Of a DNA stretch of 64,000 nucleotides, positions 8,197 through 17,453 are shown in pieces; the first letter of the stretch is position 1; each line of letters opens with the position of its first letter. Under the pieces are notes generated by a model. It saw only the letters and a program-made list of their open reading frames with translations, searched no databases and was not told the DNA's origin. A program made the position numbers and the translations under genes. The stretch is from JBHOQS01 sp042408875. GTDB lineage: Bacteria > Chloroflexota > UBA11872 > JBHOQS01. The DNA is taken from assembly GCA_042408875.1 (NCBI GenBank), contig JBHOQS010000002.1:124001-188000 (forward strand), read 5' to 3'.

Positions 8197-8781
8197 TTAG
8201 CTCCCGAGCAGCTCGACGCTTTCGAAGACACGCTCGAAGTCCGGGCGAAGTCGGTCGAAATCTTCTACAGTTGCCGCCTGAGCGATGAGCGTATACTGCC
8301 TGTCGCTCTTAAACAGGAACCGCACCCACTTCTTCCACGTGCCCTGGGGTACGTCGCCCATCTCCGCGCCTTCGCCGGCATGGAGGAAGGTATACACTTT
8401 CTCAAAACCAATGGCATCCTTAAAGATGAGCTGGCGCTGCTCGAGCACCTGCGCCTCGGGCAGCGAGCGAATCGCCTCGGCCAGCTCGCCCTCCAGCGCA
8501 GGCAGGTCGTCGCGCTCGACCGTACGCGGCTGGGTGTAGACCTCAACTAGGATGCCATCATGCGCATTCGGTCCGACCATCACCACAGCCTGCGAGCCGG
8601 CCGGCGGGAAATAGCGCCGCCAGGTACGCGGGTACCACAGGCTGAAGCCGTGACGGTGGTCGAAGTACAGGATCATCCCGCGCCAGTCGGGCCGCGGCTT
8701 TGCCACCTCTTGCTCAGTGGTCCCAGCCGATGGCTGGGGGGCTGTACCGTTGGGTTCCGGAAGGCTCTGCTCACTGGTCAC
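8197..8781 (-). CDS. Hypothetical protein with PsbP/DUF1795-like pattern
   Basis: 194 residues. An unstructured, polar N-terminus (about 1-30) leads to YFDHRHGFSLWYPRTWRRY, the opening seen in PsbP/DcrB-like folds, and it ends with YTLIAQAATVEDFDRLRPDFERVFESVEL, also typical of that group. There is no signal peptide. The fold assignment is a resemblance only; no function can be given. A very AT-rich tract lies immediately upstream (8831-8890). Confidence 0.6.
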   Translation of the reverse strand: MTSEQSLPEPNGTAPQPSAGTTEQEVAKPRPDWRGMILYFDHRHGFSLWYPRTWRRYFPPAGSQAVVMVGPNAHDGILVEVYTQPRTVERDDLPALEGELAEAIRSLPEAQVLEQRQLIFKDAIGFEKVYTFLHAGEGAEMGDVPQGTWKKWVRFLFKSDRQYTLIAQAATVEDFDRLRPDFERVFESVELLGS

Positions 8782-8830
8782 CGTTTGACCTCTTCAATTC
8801 CAATCCATCCTCGCTTCTCTCTATCCCCAC

Positions 8831-8890
8831 GAACTATATTGTATTACCCACTGTATTATTTCTATATTATTTGTATTATTTTTTTTACTC
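8831..8890. other. AT-rich leader island
   Basis: About 20% G+C over 60 bases, built from near-repeats of TATTATTT and GTATTATT, in otherwise GC-rich DNA. It lies 50-110 bases upstream of the start of the 8197-8781 gene and probably holds its promoter. Confidence 0.7.
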
Positions 8891-8984
8891 TCCATATTCC
8901 CACGCACTATTCTCACGAAAGCGATCTCCTCGCCAGTGCGTCCTAGGGCGAGGCGCGACGCACGCTGCTCGAGGCAAGAGTAGC

Positions 8985-10181
8985 TCACCACAGGCGCGCC
9001 GGGAAGTCGGTCAAGAGCTCGAAGCCGTCACGCATGACCACGATCTCTTGCTCGATGCTAGCGCCGCCCCAGTCTGGGATGCGGATAGCCGGCTCGACGC
9101 ACAGCACCATCCCCTCCTGGAGCTCCAGGCGGACACCCGGCACAAGGTAGGGCTCCTCGACCGTCTCCAGGCCGATGCCATGCCCGACGAAGCCAGAGGC
9201 GTACGCCTCAAAGCCGTCATCGGCCAGGGAGCGCAGCGCCACCGCGACGAGCTCGTCTACGACGGCGCCGGGCCGCACGCGCGCCAGCACCCGCTCGGTG
9301 GCGCGCAGCGCAGCATCGAGGACGCGGCGCTGCGCGGCATCGGGCGCACCGACCGTAGTAGAACGCAGCACATCGAACTGGTAGCCCCACCAGGCGCCGA
9401 TGATGTCCAGCGTGACCATATCGCCGGGCTGGAGTACCCGATCGGTCGCCTGCGGCCAGCGGGAGCCCTGCCCGGCCAGCGGTCCCGAATGCACGCGCAG
9501 ATAGCGTACGAAATCCGCGCCGGCTGCCAGCGCGGCTGCCGTGCCCGCAGCACAGACGTCCCACTCCTTCCGGCCCGGACGGACCTGGCGAAGCGCCGCT
9601 TGGAGGCCGATACCGGCCAGTGCAGCCGCCTCGGACAGCAGCCGCACCTCCGCTGTGCTCTTCCGCATGCGCTGCTGCGCCAGGAGATCGTCAGCCGGCA
9701 CCAGGTGGAGCTCCGGCAGCGCCCGTGCGAGCTCGCGGGCCACCACAGCCGGCAGGATGTCCTCGCCTGCCACGCCCACCCGACTTCTCGCCAGCCCCAG
9801 GTCAGCCAGCGTATCGATCAGCGGGGCCACGAGATCGTTGCTCACGCGTATCTCGGCTACAGCGACCATGTCCTTCCGGTAGGCGCGCCCATCCGCCAGC
9901 AGCACAGGCGCGCCGGCCACAGGCAGGACCAGAAAGCCGTGGCCAAGCCCGCGCATCCCGTCGGCGAACACCGACGCCGGGAACGGCGGGAAATGGTTGG
10001 TGAGGTACGCCAGGTTGCCAGGCCGGTCGTAGAACGACCGGCCCACCACCAGGACCGCCTCCAAACCGCGCGCGGCAGCAAGCTCGCGCGTGCGCTGCTG
10101 CCGCGCCCGTACCTCGTCGGGACTGATGCCGCTCGTGGAAAACTGCGCAACCGGCACCCGCCAGTCGTCTACCTGCTTCAC
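8985..10181 (-). CDS. M24-family metallopeptidase (Xaa-Pro aminopeptidase/creatinase-like)
   Basis: 398 residues from GTG 10181, which has AAGGAAGGAG just upstream; a longer in-frame start at 10220 lacks one. There is an N-terminal creatinase-like domain (about 15-170) and a C-terminal pita-bread domain. The five M24 metal ligands are visible: D in MVTLDIIG, D in YQFDVLRS, H in GHGIGLE, E in CVEPAI and E in IEQEIVV. It may hydrolyse X-Pro dipeptides or a related small substrate in the cytoplasm. It is monocistronic. Confidence 0.88.
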   Translation of the reverse strand: MKQVDDWRVPVAQFSTSGISPDEVRARQQRTRELAAARGLEAVLVVGRSFYDRPGNLAYLTNHFPPFPASVFADGMRGLGHGFLVLPVAGAPVLLADGRAYRKDMVAVAEIRVSNDLVAPLIDTLADLGLARSRVGVAGEDILPAVVARELARALPELHLVPADDLLAQQRMRKSTAEVRLLSEAAALAGIGLQAALRQVRPGRKEWDVCAAGTAAALAAGADFVRYLRVHSGPLAGQGSRWPQATDRVLQPGDMVTLDIIGAWWGYQFDVLRSTTVGAPDAAQRRVLDAALRATERVLARVRPGAVVDELVAVALRSLADDGFEAYASGFVGHGIGLETVEEPYLVPGVRLELQEGMVLCVEPAIRIPDWGGASIEQEIVVMRDGFELLTDFPARLW

Positions 10182-10522
10182 ACCAGCTCCTTCCTTAATA
10201 CACCCGAGACCTCGATACACCTGGAGAGAACCCAGATAGACCCGATGAACCTGACGAGCCTGACGAGGCAGACTCTACACTTGCAGTGGCGTTCAGGACC
10301 TGCGCAGCCCTTCTCCACCCTGCGACCTGCTCGCACTGCGAGCAGTGCGTGCGCTTCGCCATTCTAGCATGGCAGCCGGCCTGGAGAGCTAGCGCCGCTT
10401 CCAGCGGCGCGCCCGGCTGAACAGACCGTCTGGCTACGCTGCTTGCGACTGGCGCGCCCGACTGTGCTATACTTTCGCCCGTCGCGGCCGTGAACGGCTG
10501 CGCGGATGGGACGGGGAGACGT
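10182..10522. other. Divergent intergenic region with a 9-bp tandem repeat
   Basis: 341 bases between two divergent genes. It holds CCTGACGAG twice in tandem (10250-10267) within a low-complexity stretch, and the promoter element at 10465-10473. GCGC/GGCGCGCCC motifs recur at 10405-10412 and 10451-10459. No coding ORF is seen. Confidence 0.5.
10465..10473 (+). promoter_or_regulatory. Extended -10 promoter element
   Basis: TGCTATACT matches an extended -10 box. A possible TTGCGA -35 lies 19 bases upstream. The expected transcript start (about 10480) is roughly 40 bases before the ATG at 10523. Confidence 0.42.
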
Positions 10523-11296
10523 ATGGACTTCGCTGGCCGTGACACCGGACCGCAGCCGGGCAGCACTCTCGGCTTGCAGGAGGTGCGGTCCACCGAGGGC
10601 AGCGCCGCCAGCGCCATCGCTCCGGATGGCATTGTGCGCCCGCTCTCGCTCCACCGCCACTTTATTCTCTTTTCTGCCAGCATCTTCTCGTTGCTCATGG
10701 CCGAGGTAGGCTGGTATACCGCCGTCCGATATGGCCACAGCACCGCGCACGAGGTGCTAGCACACGTCGGGCTAAACGGCATCGCTGCCTTTTGCGGCTT
10801 CATGCTCGCCTTCGCAGCAGCGCCCAGGCTCTACCAGCGACTGTCGCGTGCGCCGGGCGAGCGCGTGGTCGTCCAGCTTATGAAGCAGTGGGCCTGGATC
10901 GCCGCCGTACTTGCTGTGTTCTCGACCATGATCGCAGTGTCGTTCGTGCCGCTGACCGGCGACAGCCTGGCAGGGACCTTTCTCCTGCTGCGTTCCTGCT
11001 TCCTCTACGCCGTGCTCGGCAGCGCCGCTCCACCTGGTATGGTCCTCTTCGTAATCTATGTACGGTATCTTCGTGAACAAGGACTGGACGATCGCTACAA
11101 GATTTTCGGCATCTGTGCCACCCTCGCCGTGCTCCTGCTGATCGTGATTCTTCGCTTTCTCAATTTCGATGTCCGCCCGGATCTCACCGATCTGGCCCTG
11201 CTCGATAGCATTCACAATAACGCCAGCAGCCTGCTCGTGCTCGCCGGCGCGCTCACCACTTACTTCTGGGCTGTGCGCTGGATCGCTGACCACTAG
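10523..11296 (+). CDS. Integral membrane protein of unknown function
   Basis: 257 residues from ATG 10523, preceded by GGGGAG; a longer in-frame start at 10490 lies beside the predicted promoter. The first 45 residues are soluble. About six hydrophobic segments follow (FILFSASIFSLLM, GIAAFCGFMLAFAAA, WIAAVLAVFSTMIAVSF, LLRSCFLYAVLGSAAPPGMVLFVIY, LAVLLLIVILRFL, SSLLVLAGALTTYFWAV). No motif identifies a family. The downstream oxidoreductase gene is 149 bases away, so a shared operon is uncertain. Confidence 0.7.
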   Translation: MDFAGRDTGPQPGSTLGLQEVRSTEGSAASAIAPDGIVRPLSLHRHFILFSASIFSLLMAEVGWYTAVRYGHSTAHEVLAHVGLNGIAAFCGFMLAFAAAPRLYQRLSRAPGERVVVQLMKQWAWIAAVLAVFSTMIAVSFVPLTGDSLAGTFLLLRSCFLYAVLGSAAPPGMVLFVIYVRYLREQGLDDRYKIFGICATLAVLLLIVILRFLNFDVRPDLTDLALLDSIHNNASSLLVLAGALTTYFWAVRWIADH

Positions 11297-11445
11297 CGCT
11301 CCAGGCGGCGCCCTCTCCGCCTTGACGGGCCGCCCGGCCGAGCCAATAATGTCGCTGCGCGCTGGCCGCCTACGTTGATCGTGTTTCCCCGGTGGGAGTG
11401 TTCGGTGGGAACCAGCCCTGTTCGGTGCGCGAGGGGAGTCACGGG

Positions 11446-12525
11446 GTGGGCAAGAGGGATAGGGAGAGCATCGGCTTTGGAGTGATCGGCCTGGGCGTCG
11501 GCGCCTCGCACGTGCGGGCTATCACGCAGACTGAAGGCGCCGAGCTCGTCGCCCTGTGCAGCATCGATACCGCGCGCCTCGTGGCGATCGCCGAGCGGAC
11601 CGGCGTCACAGCTACCTACACGGACTACCGCGAGATGCTGCGCAATCCGGACGTGGATGTCGTCTGCATAGCGACGCCCAGCGGGATGCACGCCGACATG
11701 GTGATCGACTGCGCTCGCGCGGGCAAGCACGTCGTGTGCGAAAAGCCGTTGGACGTCCGCTTGGACAAAATCGACGAAGCCATCCGCGTGTGCCGCGAGC
11801 AGGGGGTGAAGCTCCAGTGCATCTTCCAGCGCCGCTTCGAGCCACTCAGCCAGAAGATCAAACAGACGGTCGAAAGCGGCCGGCTCGGCAAAATCGTGCT
11901 GGCCGATACGTCGCTGCGCTGGTATCGCACGCAGGAGTACTACGACGGTGGCTCCCCGCCGGGCTGGCGCGGGACCTGGCAGTACGACGGCGGCGGGGCC
12001 TGCATGAACCAGGGCGTCCATTCGATCGACCTGCTCCAGTGGCTGGTCGGGCCGATCACGGCCGTCTTCGCCCGCACGGGCACCTACACCCACCGTATTG
12101 AAACAGAAGACGCTGCCGTGGCCGTCGTGCGCTTCGCCTGCGGAGCGATCGGCACGATCACATGCACGACGAGCGCGTACCCCGGCCTGACGAACGATCT
12201 GAACATCCACGGTGAGAACGGCAGCATCATGACCTCCGATAGTCGGCTGGTCGTCTGGAAGATCCGCGGCGAGCGCGAGCAGGAAGAAGAGCAGGCGATG
12301 CTGGCAAGCTTCGGCAACGCGACTGGCAGAGGCGCGGCGACCGATCCGATGGCGATCAGCCTGTCCTCGCATTTCCCCCAGATCCGCGATATGGTGCGCG
12401 CGATCAAGGAGAACCGCGAGCCCGCGGTGCCGGGCGAAGAGGCGCGCCGGGCAGTGCAGGTGATCCTGGCGATGTACGAGTCCGCCCGCACGGGCCGCGA
12501 GGTGGAGATCAACGCCAATGGCTAA
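11446..12525 (+). CDS. Gfo/Idh/MocA family oxidoreductase
   Basis: 359 residues from GTG 11446, with GAGGGGAG seven bases upstream; 18 extra residues would come from the longer frame at 11392. The N-terminal Rossmann domain shows GFGVIGLGVGASH, and the family lysine is in CEKPLDV. The C-terminal domain includes GGGACMNQGVHSIDLLQWL. It would be an NAD(P)-dependent dehydrogenase of a sugar or inositol-like substrate. Its stop overlaps the start of the GDPD gene by eight bases, and a hydroxyacid dehydrogenase follows, so the three probably form one operon of small-molecule catabolism. Confidence 0.9.
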   Translation: MGKRDRESIGFGVIGLGVGASHVRAITQTEGAELVALCSIDTARLVAIAERTGVTATYTDYREMLRNPDVDVVCIATPSGMHADMVIDCARAGKHVVCEKPLDVRLDKIDEAIRVCREQGVKLQCIFQRRFEPLSQKIKQTVESGRLGKIVLADTSLRWYRTQEYYDGGSPPGWRGTWQYDGGGACMNQGVHSIDLLQWLVGPITAVFARTGTYTHRIETEDAAVAVVRFACGAIGTITCTTSAYPGLTNDLNIHGENGSIMTSDSRLVVWKIRGEREQEEEQAMLASFGNATGRGAATDPMAISLSSHFPQIRDMVRAIKENREPAVPGEEARRAVQVILAMYESARTGREVEINANG

Positions 12526-13282
12526 GCTCTTTGCCGCACGCCCCGGCCGGCCGTGGATCATCGGCCACCGCGGGGCCATGGGACATGCGCCGGAGAACAC
12601 CTTCGCCGCATTCGAGAAGGGCTTGGAACTGGGCGCAGATATCTTAGAGCTCGACATCCACCTGAGCCGCGACGGCGTGCCAGTGGTGATCCACGATGCC
12701 AGGGTGGATCGCACGACCGATGGTAGCGGGACAGTGGTCGAGCACACCGTGGCCGAGCTCAAGCGCCTGGACGCGGGCGTTCGCTACGGTGAACAGTGGC
12801 GAGGCCAGCGCATCCCGACCCTCGAAGAAGTGCTGGAGTGGGCGCGCGGCCGCGCTGAACTGCTGATCGAGATCAAGCACGGCCCAGGCGGTGTCCCGTA
12901 TCCATCCATCGAAGCGAAGCTCGTCGAACTGCTGGCTCGCTCCGGCATGGCCGGCTCCGTGATCGTGCAGGCCTTTGATCACCAGGATGTCAAGCGCGTC
13001 AAGGAGCTCGATCGTTCCATCGCCACAGCGATCTTGTCCAGCCGCCCGTTCGATGATCCCGTCGCGGCGGCACGAGCGGTCATGGCCGACTTGGTGCGCC
13101 CACGCAACGAGCACTTCAACGCCGCGGTGGTCCAGGCATGCCATGCCGCCGGCCTAGCCGCTGGCCCGTGGGGTGTGCAGGAGCCAGAGCGCCTGCGCGC
13201 GTGCATAGCCGCAGGTGCCGATAGTATCGGCACAGATTACCCCGACCGGCTGGCCGAGCTGCTCCGCAGCGGGGGAGGCTGA
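12518..13282 (+). CDS. Glycerophosphodiester phosphodiesterase
   Basis: 254 residues, ATG 12518 inside the end of the preceding gene, with GAGGTGGAG upstream. It is a single GDPD TIM barrel: GHRGAMGHAPENTFAAF, ELDIHLSRDGVPVVIHD (the catalytic HRG...PENT and E-x-D...H-D signatures), then LIEIKHG. It hydrolyses glycerophosphodiesters to glycerol-3-phosphate and an alcohol. No signal peptide is seen, so it is cytoplasmic. The last strand pattern GADSIGTDYPDRL is also typical. Confidence 0.93.
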   Translation: MAKLFAARPGRPWIIGHRGAMGHAPENTFAAFEKGLELGADILELDIHLSRDGVPVVIHDARVDRTTDGSGTVVEHTVAELKRLDAGVRYGEQWRGQRIPTLEEVLEWARGRAELLIEIKHGPGGVPYPSIEAKLVELLARSGMAGSVIVQAFDHQDVKRVKELDRSIATAILSSRPFDDPVAAARAVMADLVRPRNEHFNAAVVQACHAAGLAAGPWGVQEPERLRACIAAGADSIGTDYPDRLAELLRSGGG

Positions 13283-13320
13283 CGCACGGTCGTGCTCATA
13301 CAGTACAAAGCGGTACACAA

Positions 13321-13350
13321 CAGAACAGCGCAAGACAGAACAGCACAAGA
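13321..13350. repeat. 15-bp tandem repeat (2 copies) in a leader
   Basis: CAGAACAGCGCAAGA (13321-13335) and CAGAACAGCACAAGA (13336-13350) differ at one base and are followed by another CAG. They lie 35-65 bases before the GTG of the next gene. Confidence 0.88.
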
Positions 13351-13385
13351 CAGCGATGATGTGAGCTACGGTGGAGGCAAGCGGA

Positions 13386-14360
13386 GTGCCCCGTATCCTT
13401 CTGACCCCCTTGGCACCCGAGGTCCTGGAGATCGCACAACGTCTGCTGCCGGCCGGCTTTGAGCTCGAGATCGCCTCGAGCGTCGAGGCAGAGTTACTGA
13501 GCCAGGTCGAGCGCGCCGACTTCCTCGCCGGGTTCGTGAGAAAGCTGCCGCCGGACTTCTACCGCCGTGCCGGCCGGCTGAAGCTGATCCAGCTTCTGAG
13601 CGCTGGCTATGATGGCATCGAGATCGAGCGAGCGCGGGCGGCTGGTGTCCCGGTGGCGACCAATGGCGGGGCGAATGCGATCTCAGTTGCCGAGCACGCG
13701 GTGATGCTGATGCTGGCGGTCTATCGCCGCCTGATTGAGATGGACCGCCAGGTGCGCCGTGGAGGATGGCGCAGCGCTCCGCTCGGTGCCGAGCGCACGT
13801 ATGAGCTGGCCGGCAAGACGGTTGGCATCCTCGGCCTGGGCAACATTGGCCGCGAGGTGGCCAGGCGCCTGCGCAGCTTCGACGTTCGGCTCCTGTACTA
13901 TGATCCGCTGCGCCGGACACCCGAAGAGGAGCGGGCGCTGGGCGTGCGCTACGCGCCGTTTGACGAGGTGCTGCAGCAGGCAGACATTCTCACGCTGCAC
14001 CTGCCGCTCAGTCCAGCCACGCGGGGCCTCATCGGGCGCCGGGAGCTCGCGCTGATGAAGCCGGGCGCAGTGCTGATCAACACCGCGCGCGGGGAGCTGG
14101 TCGATGAGGCGGCGCTGATCGAGGCGCTAGAGCGCGGGCGGCTGCTGGGAGCGGGCCTGGATACGCTGGCCCAGGAGCCGCCTCCGCCGGATCATCCGCT
14201 CCTGCACAGCGACCGCGTAGTGCTGACCCCGCACAGCGCCGGGCCCACATGGGATAGCTGGCCACGGCGTTTCACTAACGCCTTCGCCAACATCGAGCGT
14301 GTCGCCCGCGGCGAGCCCCCGCTGTGGGTGATCCCGGAGCTGCGCGACGGCCAGGGATAG
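13386..14360 (+). CDS. D-2-hydroxyacid dehydrogenase
   Basis: 324 residues from GTG 13386, which has GGAGG at a good distance; the in-frame GTG 13371 overlaps that Shine-Dalgarno. The NAD-binding motif is GILGLGNIGREVARRL. The catalytic triad of the family is present: R in NTARGELVDE, E in AQEPPPPDHPL and H in TPHSAG. It would reduce or oxidise 2-keto/2-hydroxy acids (phosphoglycerate, glyoxylate or similar). It ends 40 bases from the convergent alcohol dehydrogenase. The substrate is not resolved. Confidence 0.92.
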   Translation: MPRILLTPLAPEVLEIAQRLLPAGFELEIASSVEAELLSQVERADFLAGFVRKLPPDFYRRAGRLKLIQLLSAGYDGIEIERARAAGVPVATNGGANAISVAEHAVMLMLAVYRRLIEMDRQVRRGGWRSAPLGAERTYELAGKTVGILGLGNIGREVARRLRSFDVRLLYYDPLRRTPEEERALGVRYAPFDEVLQQADILTLHLPLSPATRGLIGRRELALMKPGAVLINTARGELVDEAALIEALERGRLLGAGLDTLAQEPPPPDHPLLHSDRVVLTPHSAGPTWDSWPRRFTNAFANIERVARGEPPLWVIPELRDGQG

Positions 14361-14400
14361 CATGCCGCGCGGCTTACGCCAAGCCCCACCACGAGCGCTG

Positions 14401-15492
14401 CTACATCACCAGGATGCTGCGCGCTACCTCTCCTGCGGCCAGGGCACGGAATGCCTCGTTCGCCTCGTCCAGGGCGTAGCGCCGCGTGATCAGCTCGTCG
14501 ATCTTGAGGATGCCCGCCATGTAGAGGTCTACCATACGCGGGAAGTCGGCCCAGGTACGTGCGCTACCGTAACTGGACCCGGTGATCGCCCGCTCGCCAC
14601 CGACGAAGCGGCGGGGATCAAGCGTCACCGTCTCGCCGCTGGGCGGCAGGCCGATCACCACGCACAGCCCGCCCGGCGCCAGGCACTCAAATGCCTGCTG
14701 GATGGCACGCGTATCGCCTACCGCGACGAAGCTATAGTCGGCGCCGCGTCCAGTGATGCGTTTGATCGCTTCAATCGGGTCCTCGCGGGAGGCGTCTACC
14801 ACGTGTGACGCGCCCAGGCCCTGCGCGTACTCCAGCTTATTCGCTCGCACGTCCACAGCGATGATAGGGTGCGCCCCGGCGATCCGTCCGCCCTGGACTA
14901 CGTTCAGGCCAATACCACCTGCGCCGAACACAGCCATGCTCGCACCAGCCGGCACCTTCGCCGTGTTCAGCACCGCTCCCGTGCCGGTCATCACAGAGCA
15001 GCCAATCAGCGCTGCCTTCTCCAGGGGCATGTCCTTGCGGATCGGGATCGCGCTTGACTCCGGCACGACCGAGTGAGTGGCGAAGGTAGCCACGTAGCCA
15101 TAGTGGTACACCGGCTGGCCGCGCAGGCGCAGGCGCGTCGTGCCGTCAAGCAGCACACCGGCGCCGGGAGCGCGGCGCTCGCACAGCACCGGGCGGCCGA
15201 TGGCGCAGTAATGACAGCGCCCGCAGTTCGGGGCCCAGGACAGGATCACATGATCACCTGGCTGGACGTTCCGCACACCTGGCCCGACGGCCTCAACGAC
15301 GCCAGCACCCTCGTCCCCTAGCACAATCGGCGTCTGTACATTCGCCCAGGAGCCGTCGGCTGCGTGCAGGCAGCTATGGCACACCCCACTGGCGACGATT
15401 TTGACCAGCACCTCTCCTTCCTTGGGCGGGTCGAGCTCGACATCTTCGATCGTCATCGGCTCACGTTGCCGGTGCAGCACTGCCGCGCGCAT
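14401..15492 (-). CDS. Zinc-type alcohol dehydrogenase (MDR) with altered catalytic zinc site
   Basis: 363 residues from ATG 15492, which has GAGAGGAGG eight bases upstream. The open frame continues to 15903 but that part is not native. The sequence fits class III-like bacterial zinc alcohol dehydrogenases (MRAAVLHRQREPMTIEDVEL). The structural zinc cysteines are present in CGRCHYCAIGRPVLC, and the NAD site in GAGGIGLNVVQ. At the catalytic zinc, Cys38 (GVCHS) and the Cys in IGCSVMTG are kept, but the usual GHE motif reads GDE (Asp60) and the Asp two residues after CHS/T is Cys41. Both changes were confirmed at codon level (GAC at 15313-15315, TGC at 15370-15372). Confidence 0.88.
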   Translation of the reverse strand: MRAAVLHRQREPMTIEDVELDPPKEGEVLVKIVASGVCHSCLHAADGSWANVQTPIVLGDEGAGVVEAVGPGVRNVQPGDHVILSWAPNCGRCHYCAIGRPVLCERRAPGAGVLLDGTTRLRLRGQPVYHYGYVATFATHSVVPESSAIPIRKDMPLEKAALIGCSVMTGTGAVLNTAKVPAGASMAVFGAGGIGLNVVQGGRIAGAHPIIAVDVRANKLEYAQGLGASHVVDASREDPIEAIKRITGRGADYSFVAVGDTRAIQQAFECLAPGGLCVVIGLPPSGETVTLDPRRFVGGERAITGSSYGSARTWADFPRMVDLYMAGILKIDELITRRYALDEANEAFRALAAGEVARSILVM

Positions 15493-15712
15493 GGCATTCG
15501 CCTCCTCTCGCTCCAGACCTGCATACCTGCCAGGCCCGTGCACCCAACCGGCCAGGGGTGCCCTCAGGCCTGCTCCCTTCACCAGCCATCCCCGGGATGC
15601 GAGCCGGGGTATAGCACAGCTCGGCACGCGCTGCAACAGCCGGGGCCGCAGGTACTCACACGCCCTCCCCGCTCCACACACGGAGCAGGGCCGGGGTGCG
15701 GTCTGCGCACCT

Positions 15713-17281
15713 TCAGGCTCCGGCAGGCACCAGCACGATGTGGCGGCGCCATTCGTCTCGTGGGGCAGGGAAGTCGGTGCGGTAGTGAGCACCACGGCTT
15801 TCTTCGCGCACGAGGGCGGCGGCGGCGACCAGCCGGCCGGTGAGCAGAAGGTTGGCCAGCTCGTGCTCACGCCGTGTGCGAGGTGGCGTCGCGGCGGCCG
15901 CACCTAACCAGGCATCAAGCCGCGCCAGCGCTTCCTCCAGTCCATTGCGGTGCCGCATCATGCCCACGTGCTCCCACATGAGCTGCTGGAGTTCAGCCAG
16001 TGCGGGCAGCGGCCCTGAGCGCGCCTCGGGCAGCGGTACTGTCTGGCGTATCTCGGGGTTCACGCCTTCAGCAGCGCCGGCCACACCACGCGTCCGTTGC
16101 ACGATGCGGCGGGCGAAGACGAGCGCCTCCAGCAGCGAGTTCGAGGCCAGGCGGTTCGCGCCGTGCACGCGAGTGTTGGCCACCTCACCACAGGCGTACA
16201 GGCCTGGGAGGCTGGTCTCGCCCCACAGGTTGGTGCGCACACCACCCATAAAGTAGTGCGCTGCTGGAGCAACGGGGAGCCGCTCTCGCGCCATGTTCAG
16301 GCCATAGCGCTCGCAGGACGAAAAGATCGTGGGGAAGCGTCGGCGCAGGAAGCTCGCAGGCCGGTGGGTGATGTCCAGGTACACACAGCGGCTGGCCGTG
16401 CGCGCCATCTCAGCCAGGATAGCGCGGGCGACCACATCGCGGGGCGCCAGCTCGGCTCGCTCGTGGTACCGCGGCATGAACCGCTCGCCATATGCATTGA
16501 GGAGCACAGCACCTTCACCGCGCACTGCCTCCGAGATGAGAAAGCGCGGCACGCCGTCGAGCGCCAGCACCGTCGGGTGGAACTGGAAGAACTCCATATC
16601 CCCGACGGCAGCCCCGGCGCGGAAAGCCAGTGCCACACCGTCGGCCGTGGCCACCGCTGGATTGCTCGTGTGCAGGTAAAGCTGCCCTGCCCCGCCCGTG
16701 GCGAGCACGACGTGCCGCGCCTGATAGGTCACCTCACCGGCGTTGCCGTCTGCACCAGCCAGCGCCCGTACCCCCCTCACGCAGCCAGCCTCAAGTAGTA
16801 GCTCGGTAACAAAGCAGTGCTCAGCTACTGTGATGGCCGGGGTCTCGCGCACCCGCGCCATGAGGGTGGCCGCGATGCGAGCGCCGGTAGCATCTCCACC
16901 GGCGTGCAGCACCCGCGGCACCGAGTGCGCCCCCTCCAGGCCGAGTGCGACGGCTCCATCGTGTGTGTCGAACGGGACGCCTAGGCGCCGTAGCTCGGCC
17001 ACACAGCAGGGGCCTTCCTCGGTCAGCACACGCACCGCCGCCGGGTCGGCCAGCCCGGCGCCGGCGGCGAGCGTATCCTGCATGTGAAGCTCAGGCGAGT
17101 CCTGCTCCGAGACCGCAGCGGCGATGCCACCCTGGGCGAACCAGGTGTTGCTCTGCTCAAGCGTCTCTTTGGTAAGCAGCAGGACCGTGCCGTGCTCAGC
17201 GGCAAGAAGGGCGGCAAAGAGCCCGGCCAGGCCGGAGCCGATAATTACATAGTCATATACGTCGTATACACGGTTGTACAT
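15713..17281 (-). CDS. nadB: L-aspartate oxidase
   Basis: 522 residues. FAD-binding N-terminus VIIGSGLAGLFAALLAAEHG, then SNTWFAQGGIAAA, GGAGQLYLHTSNP, FQFHPT and GLYACGEVANTRVHGANRLASNSLLEALVFARR, all characteristic of NadB. It oxidises L-aspartate to iminoaspartate for quinolinate synthesis. It lies 172 bases downstream of nadA on the same strand. No nadC is in the window. The start has only a weak Shine-Dalgarno; the upstream 60 bases are AT-richer than average. Confidence 0.96.
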   Translation of the reverse strand: MYNRVYDVYDYVIIGSGLAGLFAALLAAEHGTVLLLTKETLEQSNTWFAQGGIAAAVSEQDSPELHMQDTLAAGAGLADPAAVRVLTEEGPCCVAELRRLGVPFDTHDGAVALGLEGAHSVPRVLHAGGDATGARIAATLMARVRETPAITVAEHCFVTELLLEAGCVRGVRALAGADGNAGEVTYQARHVVLATGGAGQLYLHTSNPAVATADGVALAFRAGAAVGDMEFFQFHPTVLALDGVPRFLISEAVRGEGAVLLNAYGERFMPRYHERAELAPRDVVARAILAEMARTASRCVYLDITHRPASFLRRRFPTIFSSCERYGLNMARERLPVAPAAHYFMGGVRTNLWGETSLPGLYACGEVANTRVHGANRLASNSLLEALVFARRIVQRTRGVAGAAEGVNPEIRQTVPLPEARSGPLPALAELQQLMWEHVGMMRHRNGLEEALARLDAWLGAAAATPPRTRREHELANLLLTGRLVAAAALVREESRGAHYRTDFPAPRDEWRRHIVLVPAGA

Positions 17282-17453
17282 GCGCGTCCCAGCAAGGCAT
17301 CATGAGCCGTGGGAGAGCCCGTGAACAAGGCGGAGGCAGTCAGCGGATGTGCGGGAACGGATTGCACAGCGATGACCCGCATGCTCGGCTGCACGATCTG
17401 TTCAATCCACTCTCCAACTCCGCTGACAGTTCCCTGCGTCCGTTGCAGCTCGG

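Noticed and set aside
8700..10367. 555-codon plus-strand ORF opposite the M24 peptidase
   Set aside because: Antisense of a gene with all five metal ligands; no motif of its own.
11293..12762. 489-codon minus-strand ORF across the Gfo/Idh and GDPD genes
   Set aside because: Shadow of two well-supported genes.
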